This document shows, one piece after another, positions 1 through 12,300 of a DNA stretch of 64,000 nt. The stretch comes from Nematostella vectensis (Eukaryota > Cnidaria > Anthozoa > Actiniaria > Edwardsiidae): the NCBI RefSeq assembly GCF_932526225.1, contig NC_064042.1, positions 5,191,001 to 5,255,000 of the forward strand, read 5' to 3'. The notes under the pieces are model-generated. The model had not been told where the DNA came from and ran no database searches. It worked only from the letters and a program-made list of their open reading frames with translations. The translations under genes and the position numbers were made by a program. How positions within the stretch are numbered: position 1 is the stretch's first letter; the number at the start of each line of letters is the position of its first letter.

Positions 1-740
1 TAGGGCTTCTTTGGTATTATTAGGGTAGCAATTTTTGGTCGTTCAGGTATTTTTAGTGGTATTTATCGAATTTTCCGACGAGCATCCCTATCACTTTTCC
101 CTTGGACCCCCCCCCCCCCCCCCCCCCCGTGGCCCTTTGGCGTCATCATCCGAATATATAGGATAATTGAGTAAATTTCTTATTTATATTTCTCTGTGGG
201 CATCCGCTCGCGTTTCCGTTTACCACAATACAAATAAATAAATTGACTAATATTGCGCTTATTTAATTTTCTAAGAGATAAAATGTTCTTATCTCCTTTT
301 ACCGTCACGTACAATCTAAAAACAACTTCCCAGATATTTCTTTAAGAGGGTGAATTGTAAAACAAATACACTTTTGGTATGCAGAATAACATTAAGGGAT
401 GCAGTTGTTTATCTTAAAAAAGGTCAAGCAGTGTTTTTGATGAATTAAGTAATTATTTTGTTTGAACACGAGTGTGGGTGTGTTGAATATGGTTAATATG
501 AGCGGCTTGAAATCCGGTAACATTTAGAGGAATATCAGGGAAATAATCAAGAGGGTGACTTAACCGCATTATGTTTCACATGCGATTAAATCAAGATTGA
601 AATTCCTGAAAGGTTAAACTAGTCTTAAAAAGCGACCCGGCCAAAAAGTAGAGGACAGAACTAGAAGGAAATATACAGAACCAAGAAAACTTGAGAGTTC
701 CCAACTGATAAGAGTAGCAACACTTGTCGTTAGTAGCACG
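1..740. other. Upstream flank of the LRR gene
   Basis: No coding exon is visible. A run of about 22 C residues lies near 107-128 and is a likely site of assembly or length error. The rest is AT-rich and presumably holds the promoter and 5' UTR of the LRR gene starting at 741, but I see no specific promoter element. Confidence 0.4.
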
Positions 741-2084
741 ATGGAGAAATTCCTCAAAGAAAACCCGCACATTGTCAAGCTAACTCGTAATGAAAATGTC
801 CATTTGACTTCACAGGGAAAAGCCGTGTCTCATACGAACCTCTTGATTCACCTGAACCGCGTGTTAAAAAAGTACGAGGATGAGAAGAAAGTCATGAATG
901 AAGACGAGGAGTCAACAGCCTTGCAAGCGGATGACCTACAGGAGAAGATCTACCGCCTCGACAGAGCCGACCGAGACACGGAGGTTCAAGAAGCATGTCA
1001 AGTTCTTGATTTAGACTCTAAGGAGGAGTTTTTCAGGAGATGCGAGAATTTGGGAATTCCGCCATTCGCGATGACGTATTTTTTAGACAACATGGCGCGT
1101 TATGTCACTGAGCTGGTTATGAGAAATCTAGGGATAGCTCCTGAAGGCGCGGCTGCTGTGGCGGAGATTTTGGCGGGAAATTCGAGTGTGCGCGTGCTTG
1201 ATTTGTCAGTGAATGGAATCCAAAACAAAGGAGCATTTGCTGTGGCGCAATTACTGGAGCACAATCAATGGATCACGGACCTCAACATCTCTGAGAATAA
1301 TCTCTCTAAATCAGGCCTCGACTCAATAGGAAACATGCTTATTTTGAATAACACTTTGACTTGTCTGGATGTTTCTAGAAATAGTTTCACGTGTGACGAC
1401 ATTCATTTCCTTACGAACGTTTTACAGACTGCGGACGCTCTACTTTTTTTAGACTTGCGCCATAATGCCTTCAAGGAAAAGGCAGGGCTGTACTTAGGCG
1501 AAATGGTCAAGAAAAATACCTCGTTGCGTGAACTGTACATAGGATGGAACCACTTTGGTGACGAGGGCGCCAAGCACTTATGCGCGGGTTTACAAGAAAA
1601 TCGTTCGCTAGAAATACTTGATATCTGCTGGAATGAAATCGGTCGTGATGGTGCTGGCTACATTGCAGAATTCATAGAAAATAACGGCAGATTGGTCGAG
1701 TTAAATCTCGATAACAACCACATCACTGATCATGGTTTGCGCAGCATCGCGAGGGGGCTCGAAGTTAACGAAACACTGAGGCTTCTAAAAGTGGGCTTCA
1801 ATTTGATAACCTCTAGTGGAGCTTGCAAGATTCTAGAGTGTCTTTGCTTAAATCCTCATTCAGCCCTTGAGACCTTGCACCTAGCGGAGGTTGAAGTGAC
1901 GTCTGCTTTTGAGGACTTGTTTTGGCGGGTGAAGGTTAAGAAGCCTTTGTTCCGCGTACTTGAGATGAGCTCGCCCGGTGGCGATCATTACCACTTTCAG
2001 AAGCCTCCAAGTGCACTTGCGATGTTGGATGACTATCTACAGCGGAACGGGTTTAGCAACGAGACAGATGAGCAAACTTCTTGA
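741..2084 (+). CDS. Leucine-rich repeat protein, LRRC74/NLRC3-like (447 aa)
   Basis: This is a single uninterrupted frame with ATG start and TGA stop. Residues 1 to about 110 are charged and helical without repeats. From about residue 120 to 390 there are roughly nine ribonuclease-inhibitor-type leucine-rich repeats of about 28 residues, with cores such as LDLSVNGIQNKGA, LNISENNLSKSG and LNLDNNHITDHG. There is no NACHT or kinase domain, signal peptide or membrane segment, so it is an intracellular LRR scaffold. Family knowledge places this architecture near LRRC74 proteins, whose biochemical role is poorly defined. It is intronless while every neighbouring gene is split, which may mean retroposition or simply loss of introns. 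A possible poly(A) signal lies at 2329-2334. The coding call is strong; the family name is tentative. Confidence 0.85.
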   Translation: MEKFLKENPHIVKLTRNENVHLTSQGKAVSHTNLLIHLNRVLKKYEDEKKVMNEDEESTALQADDLQEKIYRLDRADRDTEVQEACQVLDLDSKEEFFRRCENLGIPPFAMTYFLDNMARYVTELVMRNLGIAPEGAAAVAEILAGNSSVRVLDLSVNGIQNKGAFAVAQLLEHNQWITDLNISENNLSKSGLDSIGNMLILNNTLTCLDVSRNSFTCDDIHFLTNVLQTADALLFLDLRHNAFKEKAGLYLGEMVKKNTSLRELYIGWNHFGDEGAKHLCAGLQENRSLEILDICWNEIGRDGAGYIAEFIENNGRLVELNLDNNHITDHGLRSIARGLEVNETLRLLKVGFNLITSSGACKILECLCLNPHSALETLHLAEVEVTSAFEDLFWRVKVKKPLFRVLEMSSPGGDHYHFQKPPSALAMLDDYLQRNGFSNETDEQTS

Positions 2085-2328
2085 GTTGACCAATAGGCGA
2101 CTTGAACTAAGACACCACGTGACTTTTTTGGGTAGCAAACTTTTCGTGCTCCGGCTTTTTGCGGCAAAATAACAAAAACTAATAATCAACTTATTCAGCG
2201 CTTAGGAATTAGCCAGAAAGTTTCAATATCAGAGAGGACTAATATTTATTGAAAGATTATTATTTTCGTCTCTCTTTTGCGTGGTGGCCGTGTTTATTTT
2301 GGAGCAAGTTTGCAAGATCGACTATAAA

Positions 2329-2334
2329 ATTAAA
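2329..2334 (+). promoter_or_regulatory. Possible poly(A) signal of the LRR gene
   Basis: ATTAAA lies about 245 bases after the stop codon of the LRR gene. It is a variant hexamer and the assignment rests on position only. Confidence 0.3.
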
Positions 2335-2741
2335 GTTGTGTTTTATACGAACTTTCATAAAAGGATGATTCCGTCATGTTTTGGTACGCATTAAAGCATT
2401 ACTTTAACCACGTTGGTGACTTGTGAAGTTCTTGTCAATAAGACAGTACGTTCTTTGCACCCTTTTTGACTACCTCCTGAAACTTTCTTTTTCCAAATCC
2501 TCATTCGGCGCTTAGGACCTTCTATTTGAGGACTTGTTTTATCCGTTTGCTCCTTGTGACGGGTTGCCTGTGTTGTACGCTCCTAATGATGGATTACTTG
2601 TGCTGCGTTGTATGCTCTTATTGATAGACTACCTGTGCCGTACGCTCCTAGTGACTGGATTGAATTCAAGGGTATATATTTTTCAGAGGGGGTGGGGTTG
2701 TTAACAGGAAAATTATACGTTCGTGCTTGCTCGGATGAACT

Positions 2742-2747
2742 TTTATT
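2742..2747 (-). promoter_or_regulatory. Possible poly(A) signal of gene B
   Basis: AATAAA on the minus strand (TTTATT on plus) lies about 555 bases past the gene B stop codon. This is plausible for a long 3' UTR but was not tested against transcripts. Confidence 0.3.
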
Positions 2748-3301
2748 AAAAAACGTGAAACTGCTTTACAGCACCTCTAAACTATATTCCATTATAATGC
2801 CTTATTTTGTAACTTGTTTCCTAAAAAATAGTGTGTGCATTGGCTATAGGAGGCACTTAGTCCTTTGAACAAATATAAAGATAATACGCTTACAAATTCA
2901 TATATGAAAATGGAAAATGCGTGTGAATAAGACTCTTTGCAGATAGAAATAGAGCCTATTCCCTTTCACGCCAAATTATGCGCATCTTTCTATTTTGCTC
3001 TTTCTTTTTTGACTTTTTTTCTCTCTTTCATTCTCCCTCTCCATTCCCTCTATGTCTCGGTCTCCCTTTCCTTTGCCTTTGTCTTCCATACCTTTGTCTT
3101 CCATGACGCCATGTGGTTCCATGCCTTTGTCTTCCATGACGCCATGTGGCCGCCATCTAATTCACCCTATTTTGTCTTGTTTCCTCTCTATCTACCTCTC
3201 ATCGTGGTTGTAATCACCCTATTTTGTCTTGTTCTCTCTCTATCTACCTCTCATCGTGGTTCTAAATCTCTCTATTTACCTCTCATTCCCTCTTTCGCTT
3301 T

Positions 3302-6300
3302 CTAGTTTTGTTTACACTCGTCTTTATTGCGAGCATTCGATCTCTCTCTCCTCGCCTCCTCTCTCTTCGTGCTCGGGCTCGGGCTACTCTGCACTTCATT
3401 GCTGTTGATGTCCGCTCGGATTTTCTCGTCAGCAGGGGGTGTTCGGGAGTCACGATTACTGCTTGTCCGGGAGCTGTATCGAGTCGATTTGTCATCGGTA
3501 TCACGAGTGCTTCTCGAGCTGTAGCGGGATGTTTCGCGGTTTTTGTCGCGGCTAATATCCTGGTCGGACGTGACTCGTGAGCTGTACCGACTTGAACTGC
3601 GGCTTGCTGTTCCACAAAAAAAATATATTCTATTGTTATTACATTATATTATATGCTACAACACTGATTGGATGTTAGCTATGGTGAATCATAAGACATA
3701 CCACGGGGCTCGCCATTCACTAAATGTGAATGGATCACTAAAAGTTTAATTTAAAAAGCAAAAGATACGAAAAAGCTGGGCCCAAACTCACGAAATAGGG
3801 ATCTCAATATAGTCTATGAAAAAAATTTTCCCATCCTCACAAAAGCGCACGACAATTATCGTAGTTATATAAGAGTAAAACCACCATTGTTTGTTTGTTT
3901 TTGTTTTCAAATGTAAGCGACAAGAAAGGAGAGGCTGATCTACATTCTTTAATTACCGAATCGATCTTTGTCTAATTCAGTCTCATTCCGTCTTGTGCTT
4001 TCTCTTTGATCATATTTGCTGGAGTCCAAGGATTTGCGTTCACTCTCTGTGCGCTTTACATCTTTGCCCTTCTCGATGGAGATGGAGCTGATATCGCTCA
4101 ATTCTTTCCTGTAAATTGAGTAAGGAAAGAACCATTATTCCACCTGGATCTGGTGGATCGCTATTTAAAGCTAACAAAGTGTAAAGAAGTACTTTTAAAA
4201 TTAGGAGACTTAAAGGAACAATCCAGGTAGACAACAAGCATTTGATGCATTATAAGCAGCATCAGGCCCGTATACTGGGGGGTGGGGGAAGGGGTAGTGT
4301 TGCGTTCGACTCAAGCCAAGATTCGCGGCTGAGTGGAAACGTGGCTGGTACTAATTAAAGTATGTAACTGAAATACTGATATGGAGCCCTAAAGAACCCC
4401 CCCCCCCCTTCCCCAACCCCTCTCTTACGGCCTGAGTAGAATGTGTTTGGAAAACTATTGTCAAAGACATTACCTGCTGGAGACGTCGGTATAGCTCACA
4501 TACATGGAATGCGGCCTCTGCTGTGTGTGCCTCTGCTTGTCCACATCAAAGATCAGAGTCGTGGATGCGTGCTCTTGTGGCAACGATTGTCGCTCTCGCA
4601 GATCTCTCATTTCATTCTCGTACTTGCTTATAGAAATCTCCAGTTGTTCTATCTTGTCCTGTTTGATCTCGTTGTCATTCTTCAGCTCTGCTATCTGCAG
4701 CTCGTAGCGGTCATTAATCTCGTACAGCTTGCTCTTCTGAGAGATGTTCTCTTCTCGCAGCTCTATGATCTCTTTCTGTAGTGTATCGTTTTCTTTGGTG
4801 TATTCTACTCCAGTTTGCTTGGCAAATTCAAGATCTTTCTTCAGGTTATCAAGCTCAATCTCCAGGGATGTCTTCTCAGCGCGGAGGTCCTCAATCACCA
4901 GGGCCTTGGCCTTATCAGCCTTGCGGTATATCTCACTTTTATCCTTTATTTCTATCAAATGCGTCTCGATATCTTTTGACCCCTGTCCAAGACCATCGCT
5001 ATACTCGTTCAGCTTACGCTTCAGTTGTGCGATTTCTTCATCCTTGTCTTGCGCCTGGCCTTGCAGAGTCGTGATTCGTTTTTCTAGTGAGTTAATCCGG
5101 GCACTCATTTCCGAGTTTTGCTTGTCTCCTTGATTGTCAGACTCTCTGGATGTTCCTAGCTTAAGCATCAGATCCCTTATTTCTTCCTCCAATTCTTGAA
5201 TCCTTTTCTTCGCTCTGTCGAGTTCATGTTCTACCTCCTGCACTCGTGCGTTGTGTGCAATCACCTCCTCTCTCAAATCAACATTCCATTTCTCCATTTT
5301 TTTGTACTTCGTTTCTAATTCTCCAAAGTTTTCTTCAACGCTCTTGCGTTGAATTTCAAGCTCTGCTATTCTTTTCTGTAGCTCAATGTTTTCTCTTTGA
5401 ATCTCGCTGTCTCCTCTGCGACCCCTTCGTTTGACGACTTCTGTCGGACGTTGCCCCATCTTTGTTATCTCTCGTTCGTATTCTGCCATCTTCTTCAGTC
5501 CCGCAGCAATCTGTGCTTTCAGATCTTTATTCTCCAGAAGAACAGTCTCATTTTCTTGTCTCAGCGTCTGATTGTCGGTTCTCTGTTGGATGTAGTCCTT
5601 GTTGTTGAGATCACGTTCATAGAGAGCATTATCTCGCTCCGTCTGCAAGCTTTTGATTTCCATCTCGAGTGTGCTGATCCTTTTGTTTGCTTCACCCAGA
5701 TCAGTTTCTGCGCGCTCTTTTTGCTTCTGCTTATCTATCAAATCATCTTCAACTTCTCTGAGTCTGTTATCCAAGCTTGTCTTCTCCATTTCAAATTTGT
5801 CTCGATCCCTCTTCGCTCCATCTAGTTCATCAAAATCAAACGGCACTTCGCTCTCCACGCTCTCTACCATTGCAACTTGGACAGGAGCAACTTCTTGATT
5901 AGCTGCCATCTCTTTCAGTTTCTCGTTGTCTGAGGTGGCTTTTATCAGCTCTAGTTTCAGGTGTTCGTTATCTTCTTTTGCCTCGTTGAGTCCCATCGTG
6001 AGTTGCGACACATCAATCTGAAGTCGCTGTATTTGGTATTTCAGGTCGTTTCTCTCCATGGCCACTTGCTCCTTCTGGGCACGTGTTTCTCCTACCTCGT
6101 CTCTCAATCGGCGTATCTCTTTTGCCAAATCTTCCTTCTCGGTCTCCATCATCTCCTTGTCGTAGCGGTGCTCGTGCGCTTCCTTCACGACTGTGTTATA
6201 GTTCTGTTGAGCGTCCCAGGAATTCTTCTTCAATTCAGCGAGTTCGGCCTTCAGTTTATCATTCATGCGATTTGTCTCGTCAAGTTGCTTCTGAAGACCT

Positions 6301-9300
6301 CTTACTTTTCCTTCCTCTCTCTTGTAATCATCTTCCAGATCCCACACCTTGGCTTTGACAGCTTCCAACTCTTTCTCAGCCTTGAATTTGCCTTCACGTG
6401 CACTATTCAGCTGTGCTTCAAGCTCTGATACCTTCCTTTGGGCTTCAAGGTAGTCATGGTACTCAGTGTCAGATCCATCTGACTGATCTCCTAACAGATC
6501 TTCAATCCTCTTGTTCAATTCTTTGATATCCTCATTTAGCGCTATAATCTGCTGATCCTGGATCTCATTGGTATTCTTCAGTCGATCCAAGTGATGTTTA
6601 GTGGTCGCTAATTCCTGCTCTACTGTCTTAATGTTCTTCTTACACTTCACCAACTCTTCCTTGTCGGTCTTGTGTTTCTCTTGAACGTCCTTCAGGTCCT
6701 TGGTTATCTTGGTATTGATGCGTTCCATCTGTTTCAAATTGTCTTCAAGCTTGTCCTTCTCTCGAACATGCCCTGACAATTCGTTCTCAGCCTTGGCATG
6801 ATTTTTCTTGTGCACAAAGAGCTCATTCCTCACACTTTCTTTCTCAAGGAGTGTCTTCTGGTAAAGAGCCTCCAGCTCCGTCAGCCTCTTAAGTTTTGCG
6901 CTATCCTTTCCTGATCCTGTCTTCTGAAGCTGTAACGCATTCGTCTGTGCTTGTAGAGCATCGTACTTCTTCTTCAAGGTTTTATAATCGTTGGTGAGGC
7001 TATTTTTCTCATGACGTAGCTTATCAATCTCACCATTCAATCTCGACTTCTCTTCCATCGCTTCCAACTGAGACTTTTTTAAGCGCTGTTTGTCATCTTC
7101 TAGAGCTTCTGTCCTTGCTTCCAGATGATTGTGCCTTTGATTGGCAGTGAGAAGCTCAAGTTGAATCTTTTCGATGTCCTTTTGGGCATTTTGATAGTTT
7201 GCTTTGTACTCCGAGATTTGGGTCTGGTAAGCCCTTACGTCATTTTTCAACTTATCATTCTCCGCCCTTAGTAGACCAGCAGAGTTATCAAAGCCTGACA
7301 TCTTGCTGTCTTTGTCTCGCAGCTGCAGTTGAAGATTGGAGACTTCTTCTTGACTTTTCTGAAGGTCATCACGGTAGCGCGCAATCTTGTCCCTTAGCCT
7401 GCGAAGCTCATCCTCGGAACCTCCAACGCTAACCAACGAGCTTGATTCCTTCTCCAGAAGTTCTTGTTTCAAGCGCTCAATGATCACCTGGAGATCAGCT
7501 ACTCTCTTCTTGTAGTTTTCCAGTTCTGCTTTGCTTTTGCTCAGCTTTTTGTTAGTATTATCAAGGTCTGTTTTCATACTTGATTTCTCTTTCTTCAGGG
7601 TCTGCATGGCTTCTTCCTGAGCAAATATCTTGTTCTCACAAGATTTGAGTGACTCCACCAATGTGTCATTGTGCATCTGAATGCTTTCATATTTCATAAT
7701 CCAGTCAGAACACTCCTCTTTGGTTTTGAAGAGCTCCTTCTCCAAAGTGTCACACTTGCCCTGTGCTCCACTGGCCTCCCGTTGCAGCTCGAGAACCTCT
7801 GACCTCAGTTTCTTTATCTCTTTCTCTTGGATTTCGTTTTCGTTTTTTACTGTTTTAAGCAGGCTGTCCTTTGCCGCCGAGTCGTTCGAGTTGCTTATGA
7901 GTAGCTCGAACTCCTTAACTCTTTTCTTCATGACCACAACTTCATTGTCCTTCTCATACAAATCCTCTGCTTTGTCATCGCGTTCCTTCTGAAGAGCCTT
8001 ACGTTTTCGTATTTCTTCGTCAAGCTGTAACTCGGTGGTGCTCAACTTACTGCGCAGCTGTTCCACTTCATCCTTCAGAAGCTCATATTCTCTCATTGTA
8101 GACTCGTACTTTTCCATCAAAGGCTTCGCATCCCTTTTAAGGGTGTCGAGTTCCTGGTGAGCCTCTTTCATGCGGTTCTGTGCCAGGCTAGACGTGGTTT
8201 CATGCTTAGAAATCTTGCCTTCGTATTCAGCCATTTTGGAAATTAGATCTCTGTTTTTTTCAGACATGACTCGGTACTCTGCCTCTCCGTCTTTTAGTTG
8301 TCTTTCCAAGCGTTTATTTTCATCACGAAGCCTTGCAATCTCATCACTGTCTCCAAAGTCCATGTCTGGAGCGCTTTGTACTGATTCAACTTGTTGAATT
8401 TGTATTGGCTGCATAGGAATGATATCTGCTTGTGAGGCAAGTTTTTGCTCCAGCTCATTAATCTTGGCCTCAAGCTTCCTTCTGTTTTCACGCAGTTCCT
8501 CCACGTATTCATGCTCCTTTGTAAGTTCAACATTGAGCGCCTCAAGCTTGTCTTGCTGCTTCTTATACCTGCGTTGCCCCTCGGCCATCTCGTCTTTCAG
8601 AGTTTGTAGCTCCGTTTGCATGTCGTCTAAGTCTTCCTCGGCAGAGGTACGACGTTTGATTGCCTCATCTAGCCTTGCTTCAAGATCTTCTATCTTTTCC
8701 TCTGCATTGTGCAAGTTATCACGCAATCGCTCTCCATCTACAAGCAGCTTCTGATTATCTATTCTGAGTTTGTTATTCACCTTGTCTTTTGATAGATTGG
8801 ACTCCAGCATGCCATCTTTCTCTGCTTTTAGCTTGTCATTGGCGTCACGAGCGATCGAGAGATTTGCCCTTGCGTTCTGGACTTGCTCCTCTAGATGCAT
8901 GGCAAGATCTTTAAGCCTCTTGACTTCCGCGGAAATGTGATCCTTATCATTGCTAAGATCACGCACTTCGATCGTCTGCTTGACAAGATTCTCATCAGTT
9001 TGGAGGATTTCATCCTGACATGCGCGCAGTTTCCGATTGGCTTCTTCCAGCTGCTTTTGCAGGGACTTTCTCTCAGCCTCCACAGTCTCGGCTCGAGTTT
9101 CAAACAGGGATCTTTGGTTTGACGCTTCAATCCAATCTTTTCTACACTCATCTCGTTCCCGGCTTAGCCTGTTGTTGGCTTGCTCTAAATCATGGCATTT
9201 TCTCTGAAGCACAGAAATCTGGTGATCAAGTTCAATACCCCTCTCCTCAGCCTTTTTCAGCGAAAGGTCGATGTTTTTCATTTTGCTTGACTTTTCGTCA

Positions 9301-12300
9301 ATTTCTACCCGAAGCATCTTCTCGCGATCCTTGCTAGCGTTATACAGAGCCTCCAGATCTCTCAGCTTATCATCATCAGGAGAAGACTGCAGGCTATCTT
9401 CAAACATGACTGGTGGTGCTGACTCCACCAGAATGTTCTGTACTGGACCTTGCATAGGCATGTTCTCAAGCTGAGCAATCAGTTCATTGATCTTTTCCCT
9501 ATTGACCTCATTGGCATGCTTTTGGGACTCCAGTTCTTTGCGCAGAGTATTCACTTCATCTTCCAGTCCCTTGTTTTGTCTTTTGTAGACGCTGTTGCTG
9601 TTTTCTTGCTCCTTGAGGTCGGCAGACAAGTCCTCGATAATGCGTTCCTTCTCCTTGACTAGGTTCTTTGCCTGGATTACTTCGTTCTTAAGTTTGCGGA
9701 GCTTGCTTTGTGACTGCTCACTGTCCGTCTGATAGAAAGACTTGTCTTTCTCGATCGACTTAACTTTGGTGTTGAGGCTGCTTAGTTTGTAACTCATAGA
9801 ACCAAGATCGCCCTCAATTGCTTCGCGCTGGTCTCTCAGTTGCCCACGCTCTGCTTCAAGCATAGCGATCTTTGCTTGGTAGTCTTCAATTTTCTTATCT
9901 AGGTCTTTCTTGTAAGCCGTCAGCGCATCACAAGTTGCATTACTTGAAGCTAATGAGCGTCGAAGTTTCTCCAGCTCGCTCTCGGCATTGCGCAGTCTCT
10001 CCATCAGGTCAGCATTTGTCGACTCTGCCTTCTTTAACATCCTCCCTAATGATGAGTTAGCTTTCTGTTGCTCCAACAGTTTCATTTCCAATTCATTTAA
10101 ATCTTCTTTAGAATTTCTTAACTTTTCATTGGTTTCAGACAATGAGTTCCTGAAGGTATCCTTCTGCTTAGTCAACGAGTCAACCTCCGTTTCCAACTTG
10201 TTCACTCTCGTTGGGTAGTCAGCTAAATCGTCCTCTAGTTTTTCCTTGACAGCTGTTAGATCTTCAACCTCTTCCTCTAAAGCACTACATCGTTTCCTCA
10301 GTTCGGCAGCCTGTCTCGAAGCATCCTCATTACCGGAGCCTCTACTTTCCAGCTCTCTCTCCAGGTACGCAATCTTATCATTCTTGTCTGTAATCTCACT
10401 ATTCAGGAAGTTGATAGACTGCTTGTTGGCATCGTTTTCGCGTCCTAGTGTATGTACTTCTTGTCTTAAGGATGATAATTGACTTTCTAGACCTTGATTC
10501 CTGCTGACATTGACCTCTATCGATGTGCGGCTTGAATGTCGCCGAACGCTTCCTCCTTCAAGGTTTTTATATTTCTCGAGCAGACCAGCCAATTGGATCT
10601 CTGAGTCATCTCTCTCCTTGGCCGTCCGATTCACCAGCTCATTCAGGCGGTCAATTTCTGCTTCATGGAGGTTAATCTTATTCTGAAGTTTCTTCACTTC
10701 GCCTTCTCGCGCTTCCAAATTCAATCTGACATCAGCAAGCTCGGTTTTATTCTCGTCAAAGTCCTCGTTCATGTCAGCCAACTGTCTCCGGAGCCTGTCA
10801 ATGACCTCTTGCTTCTCTGCTAGCTCTTTATTTAGGCCATCCACTGCCCCACGGTGCTCCAGCATTTCTTTCCTGGACCTGTTCAACTCGTCCTTGTTCT
10901 TACTGTGCGTGACTTCTATCTCAGTGATTTGATGCTCAAATGAATCTCTTTGCTGCTTCAATTCAAAAAGTTCTTCTTGAAGTTGCTGGATTTTTAGCTC
11001 AAGGCTTTGATGCTGTTCATCAAGAATCTGGCGCTTGCTCTCGGATGCCTCAAGTTTTGACTCTAATTCTTGGATTGTTCGAGAATTGGTCACCAGCTCT
11101 CCGTTTACTCCCTCCTTGTCGTGTTCAGTGTACTTCAGCTCGGCTTCCAGCTCTCCAAACCTCTTCTTTCCATCCATGAGATCATCATGAAGTCTATCAT
11201 TCTTCGCCTCAAGCTCTGCAATCTTCCCCTCAATCCCAAAAATCTCGTCATTCTTGTCTTTCAAAGACTTTTCTAAGACGATAATTCTTTCCTTTAGCTC
11301 TTCAATTGTCTTGTCCTTCTTTCCGAGATCTTTCTTCCGCAGTTCTATGACCTTCTCCGACTCTTGAAGCTTTTCCTTGAGCTCTGCAATCTCGTGTACG
11401 AGTTCCTTCACCTTGGATCTCTCACCACCAAGCTCGGCCGATCCAATGCTCTTGTTTCTCTGCGCGTTGTCAAGCTCACACTTCAGCTTGGTCACCTGGC
11501 TGCTAGTTCTTGTCAAGTTATTCCTCAGGGAACTATTCTCAACCTCGTGCTGGTGCACGAGCTCTTCCAGTTCCTTGATTCTGTAGTTGGATCGCTCTAA
11601 CTCCTCAGAATCAAACGCGGAGAAGTCATCAGTTGGTGCTGATTCCACAGCTTGGACATTTTCCACTTGGATAACTTCAAATTGCTTCTCTGAGGGTCGG
11701 TTTCTAGCATTTTCTAGATCCTTCTCGAGCTGAATATTCTTGCTTTTGAAACTCTTCAAGTCAAACTCCAGCTCTGTGATCTTCTTTTTGTAGGACTTTT
11801 CTGAGTCGAGCAGGTGATAGTTCTTCTGGTGGAGTTTGTCATACGCATCCTCCTGGGCTTGATGTTTCCGCTTCAACTCATACAAGGAATCTTGTAGCTG
11901 GTCTTTCCCGACCTTCATCTCATTGATGGTGATCACATGTTCCTCTACTGTTTTGGTAGAGATCATCAACTCATGCTCCAAATGGTCTATTCTCTTGAGA
12001 TCCGCGTTTACCTGGTTTTGGTACTTCACCAGCTCCGTTCTGTTGGAGTCGAATTTCACTTGTAAATCTTGAAGAGCTGTTTCGAGCTTCAGAATGGTGG
12101 TCTCACGATCTTTTACTGCAATCGTCGTCACATCCAGTTTCTTCTGAATCTCTAGAATTAATTTCTCCTTTAAACTAAGCTTTTCTTTTTCTTTTCTCAG
12201 CTTTCTTTTCAGAGTTTCGTTTTCTATACGGTACTCTTCTTTTCTCTTAGTCTCGGTGCTGACCTTGGCTTCTAGCTTAGCAGCCTCTAGTTGCTTTTGC

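Larger units (their letters stand above)
2085..3301. other. Convergent 3' flanks of the LRR gene and gene B
   Basis: No supported exon. The + strand has short direct repeats: a 24-bp unit containing CTTCCATGACGCCATGTGG occurs twice at about 3095-3150, and a CTCTCTATCTACCTCTCATCG unit occurs two to three times at about 3185-3285. This is probably 3' UTR and flank of gene B read from the minus strand. The open frames here are low-complexity. Confidence 0.4.

Noticed and set aside
107-128. Functional G-quadruplex or regulatory C tract
   Set aside because: A plain run of C with no spaced tracts; its length may be a sequencing artefact.
4443-11600. Many plus-strand open frames opposite the gene B rod
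   Set aside because: They are antisense shadows of a Glu/Lys/Leu-rich coding exon, rich in Ser, Leu, Phe and Cys, with no splice or domain support.
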